Shown: piece after piece, positions 1-5,819 of the stretch
Numbering within the stretch: the first letter of the stretch is position 1
Layout: the number at the start of each line of letters is the position of its first letter
Assembly (NCBI GenBank): GCA_027080405.1
Contig: JALWSL010000374.1
Coordinates: 1 to 5,830, forward strand
Length of the DNA: 5,830 nt
From: Planctomycetaceae bacterium
Lineage (GTDB): Bacteria; Planctomycetota; Planctomycetia; Planctomycetales; Planctomycetaceae
Reading direction: 5' to 3'
Notes under the pieces: model-generated
Told to the model about the DNA's origin: nothing
Database searches by the model: none
Seen by the model: only the letters and a program-made list of their open reading frames with translations
Position numbers and translations under genes: made by a program

Positions 1-1
1 C

Positions 2-2563
2 CGTTGGATGGACGCGGTGCGTTACACCGACACTTACGGTTACGAATGGGATAATCCCGTCAAAGGTTCCTGGGAGTATCGCGACTATCTGATCCGTGCT
101 TTCAATAACGATGTCGGGTTCGATCAGATGATCCGGGAACAGATTGCGGGAGATCTGCTGCCGAAGCCACGTCTCAATACCGAACAGGGCATTAACGAAA
201 GTCTGATCGGGCCGGTGTTTTACAACATGGGAGAGCATCGACATGGGTCGAGCCTGCAATTCAACGGCATTCACCAGGATATGGTAAATAACAAAATAGA
301 CGCTTTTTCAAAAGCATTTCTCGCCATGACGGTTGCCTGCGCGAGGTGTCACGATCACAAACTGGATGCCATTTCGCAGAAGGATTATTACGCCTTGGCT
401 GGTGTGTTCATGTCGCCCCGCTGGGCTGCCCGTGTGATTGATCTTCCCGGCAGGAATGAAACCGCGATCGAAGAATTGAAGCGGTTGCGTCAGGAAATTC
501 GGCAACTGCTGGCGGAGCAATGGATGTCGGAAATGAATGGGGAATTTCCCATCCGGCTGGAACAGTGGGCACAGGCGAAACTCAAATCGTCGGGAAACGT
601 AACCATCGAACAGATCGCCTATCCGCTTGTCCGAATCGTTTCTGCCCAGGACGCAGAAATTCAGAAAAGATGGTCGGAAATGTCCGCGGCCTGGCAGAGT
701 GAGCGAACAAAACGAATTGCTGCAAACAAAAGGTTCAGTCTTCTTTCCGATTTCAGTCAGCCCGGTTTTCCGAAAGGCTGGGTGACCGAAGGAGAAGGGA
801 TCAGGCATGGATACACCCGCAATGGAGCCCCGCTTGTTTCACTTCAGGAAGAATCATTGATACAGAAACTGCTTCCGCGGGGTTACCACACGCATGCGCT
901 TTCCTCCAAACTTCCCGGTGCGATACGGTTGCCCGCACAGAGAAAAATAGAGGGACGGTATATCAGCCTGAAGCTGGAAGGAGGAGAATGGGCCGGTACG
1001 TTGGTTGTTCCCCAGAATGCCATTCAGACTGAAACGATCCGGTTTTTCGATCCGGGTAAACCTCTGCACTGGGTCAGCTTTGCCGACAGCGCTTTGAAGA
1101 ACGGAGTGACTCGGGTTCTTACTGAAATTGCCACCGCTTCCCTCAACACGAATTTTCCTCCACGAACGGGGTTGGCCCGGGCGGGAAAAGTGTCACTTCC
1201 GAACAATGATGACGGTTTTGACAAACGAAGCTGGTTTTCTGTGACCGGCATCGTCACTCACGATACGGGAGGCGTTCCGGTCGGTACGCTCGATTCGTTC
1301 GCCTCGCTTTATACCGGTGATCCAGTCACTAAACCGCCCACAAATAAAAAGGAATCCTGGGCGCAATTTACGCGGTGGTTTTCAGATTCGATCGAACGCT
1401 GGGCATCGGACGAAGCGACGGATGCCGATGTGAAAAAAATCAACTGGCTGCTGAGAGAGAAACTGATTTCGAATCGCCGCGATCAACTGCCCCAGGTTGC
1501 GGCTTTGGTAGACAGGTATCGGGAAGTTGAATCAGGTATCCCCTTTCCCCGAACTGTCAACAGCATGGATGAACGGCAACTTCCACCTCTTGACTATCGC
1601 CTGAATCTGCGAGGTAATGTTGACGCTGACGGGCCTGCGATTCCCCGCGATTTTCTGGAAGTGTTTGCCGGCCAGAACGACGTCGGCAAAAGCAAACAGA
1701 GCGGACGCCTGGAACTGGCCCGCTATTTGAGCAGCCCGGGGAATCCACTCACCGCCCGGGTTTATGTGAACCGCGTTTGGCAATGGGTCTTCGGCACGGG
1801 GATTGTGTCCACCTCCAATGATTTCGGTAAATTGGGAGACCGGCCTTCGCATCCTGAATTGCTCGATTGGCTTGCCCGTCAATTCATGAATGAGGGATGG
1901 TCGACCAAAAAAATGGTGCGGCGTCTGGTGTTGAGTCGGACATTCCGCCAGTCATCCTCGTTCCCTCCCATTGCCGCTGAAAGGGACCCGATGAATCGCC
2001 TGCTGCACCATTATCCGACTCGCAGACTCGAAGCGGAAGAAGTTCGTGATTCTCTGCTGATGGTTTCGGGCAGATTGGATACAACATTATACGGACACCC
2101 CATCAATCCGCCCCGCCATCATGAAGACGCCGCGAAGCGGTTGTTTTCCGGGCCTCTCGATGGAAATGGACGGCGATCCATTTATCTGAAAATGTCGATC
2201 ATGGATCCTCCCAAGTTTCTGGTCTGTTTCAATTTGCCCGATTTGAAACTGCCAACGGGCAAGCGGGACGTGACCAATGTTCCTACACAATCGCTGGCGC
2301 TACTGAATGGGCCGTTGACAATCCATCTGGCCGATTATTGGGCCGAACGACTGATGCAGGATGGTTCCCGCAATCCGGAAATGCGGATACGGGCGATGTT
2401 CATTCAGGCATTGGGGCGATTGCCGAAAGAACATGAGTTGAAACGCTGGAGCGATGCGGTTAGCAACTTCTCTACGTCAGATGACGTCATGACGGACAGA
2501 ATCGCCTGGGCGGAACTGGCGCACACTTTATTCAACACGAAAGAATTTCTTTATTACAGGTAA
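2..2563 (+). CDS. DUF1549/DUF1553 (PSCyt2-PSD1) planctomycete protein, 5'-truncated by the window edge
   Basis: The reading frame is open from the left edge. The residues before the ATG at position 8 (Arg-Trp) already fit the family, so the true start lies upstream and that ATG is internal. Counting from the ATG at 8, residues 1-140 match the DUF1549 domain: an RY-TDTYGYE stretch, WEYRDYLIRAFN, REQIAGDLL, and the heme-type motif CARCHDHK at 111-118. Residues about 567-830 match DUF1553, with ELARYL, NPLTARVYVNRVWQWVFG, an S-NDFG-LGDRPSHPELLDWLA segment and VPTQSLALLNGP, ending in the usual NTKEFLYYR. Between them, residues about 240-440 look beta-rich, possibly a lectin-like or sugar-binding insert, but I cannot name the fold. 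Full-length members usually carry an N-terminal signal and often a cytochrome-like PSCyt1 domain, which would lie outside the window. Family function is not established. The DUF1501 gene 110 bp downstream is the typical neighbour. Confidence 0.93.
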   Translation, partial: RWMDAVRYTDTYGYEWDNPVKGSWEYRDYLIRAFNNDVGFDQMIREQIAGDLLPKPRLNTEQGINESLIGPVFYNMGEHRHGSSLQFNGIHQDMVNNKIDAFSKAFLAMTVACARCHDHKLDAISQKDYYALAGVFMSPRWAARVIDLPGRNETAIEELKRLRQEIRQLLAEQWMSEMNGEFPIRLEQWAQAKLKSSGNVTIEQIAYPLVRIVSAQDAEIQKRWSEMSAAWQSERTKRIAANKRFSLLSDFSQPGFPKGWVTEGEGIRHGYTRNGAPLVSLQEESLIQKLLPRGYHTHALSSKLPGAIRLPAQRKIEGRYISLKLEGGEWAGTLVVPQNAIQTETIRFFDPGKPLHWVSFADSALKNGVTRVLTEIATASLNTNFPPRTGLARAGKVSLPNNDDGFDKRSWFSVTGIVTHDTGGVPVGTLDSFASLYTGDPVTKPPTNKKESWAQFTRWFSDSIERWASDEATDADVKKINWLLREKLISNRRDQLPQVAALVDRYREVESGIPFPRTVNSMDERQLPPLDYRLNLRGNVDADGPAIPRDFLEVFAGQNDVGKSKQSGRLELARYLSSPGNPLTARVYVNRVWQWVFGTGIVSTSNDFGKLGDRPSHPELLDWLARQFMNEGWSTKKMVRRLVLSRTFRQSSSFPPIAAERDPMNRLLHHYPTRRLEAEEVRDSLLMVSGRLDTTLYGHPINPPRHHEDAAKRLFSGPLDGNGRRSIYLKMSIMDPPKFLVCFNLPDLKLPTGKRDVTNVPTQSLALLNGPLTIHLADYWAERLMQDGSRNPEMRIRAMFIQALGRLPKEHELKRWSDAVSNFSTSDDVMTDRIAWAELAHTLFNTKEFLYYR

Positions 2564-2662
2564 ATGCCAGATAACTGGTTGGTCAAAACGGAATCTCTAT
2601 TTCCCCGGAAAAACGGGAATGGGGCCTCCCCCTCGATTGTGCAATGGTTGTTAAGGGTTGAT

Positions 2663-2669
2663 AAGGTGA
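2663..2669 (+). promoter_or_regulatory. Ribosome binding site that decides the DUF1501 start
   Basis: AAGGTGA lies 4 nt before the ATG at 2674. The alternative in-frame ATG at 2713 has no purine-rich sequence in front of it, so the upstream start is preferred. Confidence 0.6.
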
Positions 2670-2673
2670 CAGG

Positions 2674-4122
2674 ATGAAGAAATCACGGGATTGCGAAGAA
2701 TGCACGGCTTCAATGAAGAACGGAATAGTCCGTCGCCGTCTCCTGAAAAACGCCTCGTTCGGCTTCTCCTGGTTATCTTTGTGTGGACTGCTGGCTGAGC
2801 CCGCTTCCTGTGCCACTCTTGCCCGTTCGCGATCCCAATTTCCGGCGCGGGCGAAAAATATCATCTTCTGTTTCATGGATGGGGGGCCGAGTCACGTCGA
2901 TACTTTCGACTACAAACCGATGCTGAAAAAACAGGAAGGGAAACCGATTGGTGAAAGCGCCGTCTCCAAAAGATCGCAATCGAACGCAAATCGTGTCTGG
3001 TTGGGGAGCCCGTGGAAGTTTCGGAAACGAGGCCAAAGCGGAATGTGGGTAAGCGACCTGATCCCGAATATCGCACAGGTGGCCGATGAAATCTGCGTCG
3101 TGCGTTCCATGGTTGGCGAATTGCCTTTGCACGGCAATCAGAACCTGTTGTTGCATACCGGTCGTATTCTTGGTCAGGCTCCGAGTATGGGAGCGTGGGT
3201 TTCCTACGGTTTGGGAAGTGAAAATCGAAATCTGCCCGGTTACATGTTGCTCAATAACGACTGGGTTCCCAATGGGGGGCTGGAAAATTTTGGCAGTTCT
3301 TTCTTGCCGGCCAGTCATCAGGCAACCATGCTCCGCCCTAACGGAGTCCCTGTAGACAATATTGTTCCGTCCGATTCTGATCGACTGCAAAGAAAAAAAC
3401 TGAATTTACTTGCCGAGCAGGATCAGGAATTTTCGATGCGGACGGCTGATCCACTGGCGATCGAAGGGGCGGTTGCCAATTATGAAACAGCCTATCGTAT
3501 GCAGAGCACCATCCCGGAAGTGGCAGATATCCGCCCGGAACCGAAACACATCCAGAAGATGTACGGAGTCGATTCTCCCGACAGGTACCAGCAACATTAC
3601 GCCACTCAGGCCTTGCGAGCCCGCCGCCTGGTTGAGGCCGGTGTCCGGTTCGTGGAAATTACGTGTCCCAGTTTTGATGGAAACAATTCCCCTTGGGATC
3701 AGCATGGGCAAATTAAAAAAGGCCACGAAAAAAACTCACTGATTACCGATCAGTCGGTCGCCGCCCTGATTCTCGATCTCAAACAGCGTGGCTTGCTGGA
3801 TGAAACCATTGTCATCTGGGCGGGAGAAATGGGACGCACTCCCCACACGCCCAAAGTAACACCAACTTGTGGTCGCGATCATCACGTCAATGGATATTCG
3901 CTGTTTATCGCAGGGGGCGGATTCAAAGCAGGAATGACCTTCGGTTCAACAGACGAATTCGGCAATTCCGTCGTTGAAAACAGAGTGGACATCCACGATA
4001 TTCATGCCACGATATTACACCAGATGGGCATTGATCACGAAATACTGACCTACCGGTATGGCGGTCGTGACAATCGCCTGACCGACGTGCATGGAAGAGT
4101 CATTTCAGAGATTCTTGCCTGA
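2674..4122 (+). CDS. DUF1501 family protein (alkaline-phosphatase/sulfatase-like fold), exported
   Basis: This 482-residue product is close to the usual DUF1501 length. Residues 20-25 read RRRLLK followed by a hydrophobic stretch to about residue 47, a twin-arginine-like signal, so export in folded form is likely. Family motifs appear in order: FMDGGPSHVDTFDYKP at about 67-82, WDQH at 341-344, VIWAGEMGRTP at about 380-390, GRDHH at 400-404, AGGG at 413-416, DIHDIHATILH at 439-449, and a C-terminal YRYGGRDNRLTDVHG ending near 474. The Asp and His residues in these motifs correspond to the metal-site positions of the alkaline phosphatase/sulfatase superfamily, but no substrate is established for DUF1501. 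The N-terminal 19 residues include CEEC at 7-10 ahead of the Arg cluster, which may be incidental. The gene follows the DUF1549/DUF1553 gene on the same strand by 110 bp with no clear terminator between, so the two are probably co-transcribed. No truncation or frameshift is visible. Confidence 0.95.
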   Translation: MKKSRDCEECTASMKNGIVRRRLLKNASFGFSWLSLCGLLAEPASCATLARSRSQFPARAKNIIFCFMDGGPSHVDTFDYKPMLKKQEGKPIGESAVSKRSQSNANRVWLGSPWKFRKRGQSGMWVSDLIPNIAQVADEICVVRSMVGELPLHGNQNLLLHTGRILGQAPSMGAWVSYGLGSENRNLPGYMLLNNDWVPNGGLENFGSSFLPASHQATMLRPNGVPVDNIVPSDSDRLQRKKLNLLAEQDQEFSMRTADPLAIEGAVANYETAYRMQSTIPEVADIRPEPKHIQKMYGVDSPDRYQQHYATQALRARRLVEAGVRFVEITCPSFDGNNSPWDQHGQIKKGHEKNSLITDQSVAALILDLKQRGLLDETIVIWAGEMGRTPHTPKVTPTCGRDHHVNGYSLFIAGGGFKAGMTFGSTDEFGNSVVENRVDIHDIHATILHQMGIDHEILTYRYGGRDNRLTDVHGRVISEILA

Positions 4123-4189
4123 CTGCAATTGGTACGCATGCTCCATGCCCACCGATGGTTGGCTCACGGGTGGTTGCAGTTCATCCATG

Positions 4190-4206
4190 ATTGGCATATA
4201 GCCAAT
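4190..4206 (+). terminator. Weak candidate terminator after the DUF1501 gene
   Basis: ATTGGC and GCCAAT form a perfect 6-bp stem around a 5-nt loop (ATATA). A T-rich stretch (AATTATTTT, 4212-4220) follows a few bases later. The stem is short and AT-containing, and the T-run is not adjacent, so this is only a possibility. Confidence 0.3.
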
Positions 4207-4375
4207 ATGGCAATTATTTTACGACAAGCCGGGCACGGCGTGCACGACCATTGCTTCGGTCTTCAAACCGGCCTTTTCTCTTGAGCATGAGAAGTTTCCC
4301 GTTTCGGAAGAAGTCGCATGCAACTCCCAAGCCTCTGCACTGTACAATTAATTTGATATTTTGAATCGGTGTCTA

Positions 4376-4407
4376 TTGACTCTGTAGTAGGGTACTGGCT
4401 TTAGAAT
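4376..4407 (+). promoter_or_regulatory. MerR-type promoter/operator for the merR-merC operon
   Basis: The -35 element TTGACT (4376-4381) and -10 element TAGAAT (4402-4407) are separated by 20 bp, longer than the 16-18 bp of ordinary sigma-70 promoters and typical of promoters activated by MerR-family regulators (19-20 bp). The spacer carries an imperfect inverted repeat, AGTA-GGG-TACT (4386-4396), centred within 1 bp of the spacer midpoint. Since the promoter points at the regulator gene itself, autoregulation is likely. The -10 ends immediately before an in-frame ATG at 4408, so that ATG cannot be the start of a transcript from here. Confidence 0.72.
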
Positions 4408-4430
4408 GTGGGTACAACTTCGTGGAAAGT

Positions 4431-4438
4431 GGAAAGAG
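4431..4438 (+). promoter_or_regulatory. Ribosome binding site deciding the merR-like start
   Basis: GGAAAGAG lies 8 nt upstream of the ATG at 4447. It supports that start over the upstream in-frame ATG at 4408, which overlaps the promoter. Confidence 0.5.
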
Positions 4439-4446
4439 TAATCGGA

Positions 4447-4863
4447 ATGAAGATGACAATGACAATTGGCAAGCTGGCTCAGCGGGCGGGTGTTGGTATC
4501 GAAACCATACGCTTCTATGAACGCAAAGGCTTGATTGAAACCCCACTTCGCACGGCGTCGGGGTATCGACAATATTCCGAGGCGGTCGTGCGTCGGCTGC
4601 AATTTATTCGACGGGCCAAAGAGTTGGGATTTACTCTTAATGAAATCAAGGAGCTGCTTTCCTTAAAAACCAGTGCTGGTGTTACATGCGCCTCCGTAAA
4701 ACAAAAGGCTGAGAAAAAAATAGCAGACATCGACGGAAAGCTGCGAAGTCTTCGGCGCATGAAACGGGCGTTGGTCGATTTGACTCAAACCTGTAATGGG
4801 GATAGCAGTCTGGATGAGTGTCCGATTCTTAACGCCATGGACGAAGGGGGCCCACTCGAATGA
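4447..4863 (+). CDS. merR: MerR-family thiophilic-metal-responsive regulator, probably Hg(II)-type
   Basis: The 138-residue product has the standard MerR layout. Residues 6-30 (TIGKLAQRAGVGIETIRFYERKGLI) form the winged-helix recognition segment, followed by the SGYRQYSE wing (38-45), RRLQFIRRAKELGFTLNEIKELL (49-71), and a dimerisation helix (about 82-115). Cysteines sit at C81, C116 and C125, the same 35- and 9-residue spacings as C82/C117/C126 of Tn501 MerR, which bind one Hg(II) across the dimer. PbrR-type lead regulators share this spacing, so Pb or Cd sensing remains possible. The MerC-like neighbour favours mercury. The start at 4447 is chosen because an earlier in-frame ATG at 4408 abuts the promoter -10 and adds 13 residues with no family match; ATGs at 4453 and 4459 are also possible. 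The stop overlaps the next start by 4 bp (ATGA). Expression is probably self-regulated from the 20-bp-spacer promoter just upstream. Confidence 0.88.
   Translation: MKMTMTIGKLAQRAGVGIETIRFYERKGLIETPLRTASGYRQYSEAVVRRLQFIRRAKELGFTLNEIKELLSLKTSAGVTCASVKQKAEKKIADIDGKLRSLRRMKRALVDLTQTCNGDSSLDECPILNAMDEGGPLE
4844..4850 (+). promoter_or_regulatory. Ribosome binding site for the merC-like gene inside the merR end
   Basis: AAGGGGG lies 9 nt upstream of the ATG at 4860, within the last codons of the regulator gene. With the 4-bp ATGA overlap, this supports translational coupling. Confidence 0.55.
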
Positions 4864-5324
4864 GATATCGAGGGCGATCAACTCGATCCGGACGAACTGG
4901 AGTCGCGGTATCTCTACTTACCGCCGCTGTTGCACTTCTGCCCAGCGTGAGTTGCCCGGCCTGTTGGCCAGTGTACGCCGGACTGCTCAGCGCGTTGGGT
5001 GTACCCGTGCTGATGAGCCGAGAGGCACTCTTCCCAACGACGCTGGTGGCACTCTGCGTGGCTGTGTTTGTAATCGGATTTCGTGCCACGCGCCGGCATG
5101 GCTATGGTCCTTTTGTGTTGTCACTGATTTCAGCAATGATGATTGTTGTTGGCAAGTTTATCCTGGAATGGGATGTGATTGCCTACCTTGGAGTTGCCAT
5201 GCTGGTATTTGCCTCTGTTTGGAATTCGCGGCAACATTCTCATTCATCAACCTGTCTGGCGTGCAATGCCAGTCAAAACCTGATTCAAATTGACGGCCTC
5301 GAAAAATTTGAAAACAACTCTTGA
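4860..5324 (+). CDS. merC: MerC-like mercury/thiophilic-metal membrane transport protein
   Basis: This 154-residue protein has about four hydrophobic segments: roughly 15-48, 57-75, 83-102 and 105-122. It begins with an Arg-rich cytoplasmic stretch. The first membrane region carries SCPACWP (C32, C35), matching the CAACFP pair in MerC of Tn21-type operons. The pattern after it also follows MerC: a basic loop with R/H (RATRRHGYGP), then a helix, then YLGVAMLVFASVW, comparable to YVGLALMVGVSVW in MerC. MerC is an inner-membrane protein that takes up Hg(II) by cysteine relay. The C-terminal tail contains a second pair, CLAC (C132, C135), after a His-containing HSHSST segment. MerT is less likely, since it has three helices and a different first-helix Cys-Cys motif. 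The gene overlaps the regulator by 4 bp, so it is likely co-transcribed and coupled. Its stop lies inside the -35 element of the next promoter. Assignment rests on remembered family patterns, and direction of metal movement is not shown by the sequence. Confidence 0.7.
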   Translation: MRYRGRSTRSGRTGVAVSLLTAAVALLPSVSCPACWPVYAGLLSALGVPVLMSREALFPTTLVALCVAVFVIGFRATRRHGYGPFVLSLISAMMIVVGKFILEWDVIAYLGVAMLVFASVWNSRQHSHSSTCLACNASQNLIQIDGLEKFENNS

Positions 5325-5352
5325 CTCTACACCGTACTACAGGCCGTATAAT
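5321..5352 (+). promoter_or_regulatory. Second MerR-type promoter, driving the Cys-rich protein gene
   Basis: TTGACT (5321-5326) and a perfect TATAAT (5347-5352) are separated by 20 bp, the spacing expected of a MerR-activated promoter. The -35 overlaps the merC-like stop codon (TGA, 5322-5324). The 12-mer at 5331-5342, read on the minus strand, is CTGTAGTACGGT and differs at one base from CTGTAGTAGGGT at 4382-4393 in the promoter of the regulator. The first eight bases, TTGACTCT, are also identical in both promoters. Transcription should start about 75 nt before the ATG at 5434. Confidence 0.75.
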
Positions 5353-5419
5353 CCGCTGAAAGGCGAGCAGATTATTGACCCGCCGTTGCGTGTGGGTGTC
5401 TGCCGCAGGTTGAAATTGT

Positions 5420-5424
5420 AGGAG
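5420..5424 (+). promoter_or_regulatory. Ribosome binding site for the Cys-rich protein
   Basis: AGGAG lies 9 nt upstream of the ATG at 5434, a good Shine-Dalgarno match that confirms this small gene's start. Confidence 0.65.
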
Positions 5425-5433
5425 ATCGACAAG

Positions 5434-5742
5434 ATGAAACGAATGCTCTTGAGTGTATCGCTGGTCTTTGGCCTTGGCGCGATTGTCGCGGTAGCTGGTG
5501 CCGCCACGGGGTTCCAGCGAAGTGATTGTCCCGGGAAAGTCGTCTGTCCATTGACGGGCGATGAAGTTTGTCGCGATCAATGTCCGCTCGTTGATGCAAA
5601 TCGGGACGACTGTCCCGGAAAGATCAAGTGTCCGGTCACGGGTGAGTTGGTCTGCCGTGACAAATGCCCTCTTGGTAACGCAAAGGCGACCAAAGAAATC
5701 CGCAAGTGCTGTGGAGCGTGCCCCAACAATCTGCCCGAGTAA
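5434..5742 (+). CDS. Small exported Cys-rich two-repeat protein, putative metal-binding; family not recognised
   Basis: The product is 102 residues. Residues 1-24 form a Sec-type signal: basic MKR, a hydrophobic core to about 21, and cleavage likely near AGA-A (22-24). There is no lipobox cysteine. The mature part (about 78 residues) has 11 cysteines. Two 28-residue repeats start at D31 and D59, each of form DCPGKxxCPxTGxxVCRDxCPL, with cysteines at 32/38/46/50 and 60/66/74/78 (spacing C-x5-C-x7-C-x3-C). The tail adds CCGAC (92-96). The layout resembles metallothionein-like or small metal-binding domains, but I recognise no named family, and it lacks the GMTCxxC motif of MerP. The gene has its own MerR-type promoter, its own Shine-Dalgarno site and a downstream hairpin, so it can be made independently of merR-merC. 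Periplasmic or surface sequestration of the metal sensed by MerR is the natural guess. Disulfide-rich structure without metal is the main alternative. Confidence 0.85.
   Translation: MKRMLLSVSLVFGLGAIVAVAGAATGFQRSDCPGKVVCPLTGDEVCRDQCPLVDANRDDCPGKIKCPVTGELVCRDKCPLGNAKATKEIRKCCGACPNNLPE
5524..5691 (+). repeat. Two tandem 84-bp (28-codon) coding repeats
   Basis: Copies span 5524-5607 and 5608-5691. Over the first 22 codons, 16 amino acids are identical, but 12 of those 16 codons differ at the third base. The duplication is therefore old and has been held by selection on the protein, not a recent copy or assembly artefact. Confidence 0.85.
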
Positions 5743-5763
5743 TTCGCCTTAGCCCCTCACTCT

Positions 5764-5792
5764 CCGATGCCGGTACTTGTTGCCGGCATCGG
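5764..5792 (+). terminator. Probable intrinsic terminator of the metal module
   Basis: CCGATGCCGG (5764-5773) pairs perfectly with CCGGCATCGG (5783-5792), a 10-bp GC-rich stem around a 9-nt loop, 21 bp after the Cys-rich gene stop. The following sequence (TTGGTGTTG) is only moderately T-rich, so it may be a weak terminator or a transcript-stabilising hairpin. Confidence 0.6.
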
Positions 5793-5797
5793 TTGGT

Positions 5798-5819
5798 GTT
5801 GCATGCAACGACGGTTGCA
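5798..5819. repeat. Palindrome with a third inverted copy of the same 6-mer
   Basis: GTTGCATGCAAC (5798-5809) is a perfect 12-bp palindrome. TGCAAC (5804-5809) then also pairs with GTTGCA (5814-5819) across a GACG loop. The element is therefore three alternating copies of one 6-mer. It could be an operator for a downstream gene or part of the terminator region; no function is shown. Confidence 0.4.

Larger units (their letters stand above)
4123..4446. other. Gene-free interval between the DUF1501 gene and the merR-like gene
   Basis: I see no credible reading frame or RNA gene here. The first half holds small hairpins: the one at 4190-4206 (separate entry) and a 4-bp CGGT/ACCG stem at 4257-4270 followed by CCTTTTCTCTT, which could be a weak terminator. 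The right end holds the MerR-type promoter at 4376-4407 and an untranslated leader of roughly 35 nt before the ATG at 4447. Short open frames on the minus strand cross the promoter and show no family features. Confidence 0.6.

Noticed and set aside
338..352. CARCH heme-binding motif read as a separate c-type cytochrome
   Set aside because: The motif sits within the DUF1549 domain, where CxxCH is a family feature. There is no independent cytochrome domain around it, and actual heme attachment cannot be judged from sequence.
2608..2637. Possible terminator between the DUF1549/1553 and DUF1501 genes
   Set aside because: Only short 4-5 bp stems (CCCG/CGGG, GGGG/CCCC) form and no T-run follows, so I treat the two genes as probably co-transcribed.
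2773..3390. 205-codon open frame on the minus strand
   Set aside because: It lies wholly antisense to the DUF1501 gene, whose family motifs are clear. The translated protein shows no recognisable pattern.
4390..4415. Direct repeat GGGTAC spaced 20 bp apart at the merR promoter
   Set aside because: A 6-bp repeat of this kind is expected by chance; the second copy is not repeated at the other promoter.
4408..4446. In-frame upstream ATG extending the MerR-like protein by 13 residues
   Set aside because: The ATG directly abuts the promoter -10 element, so it would lie upstream of or at the transcription start. The extra residues do not fit the family, and a Shine-Dalgarno site serves the ATG at 4447.
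4796..5293. Cys/Trp-containing 165-codon open frame on the + strand overlapping merR and merC
   Set aside because: It is an out-of-frame shadow of two well-supported genes. Its composition is irregular and it shows no family motif.
5158..5580. 140-codon minus-strand open frame across the second promoter
   Set aside because: It is antisense to the MerC-like and Cys-rich genes and covers a well-formed + strand promoter. No motifs are visible.
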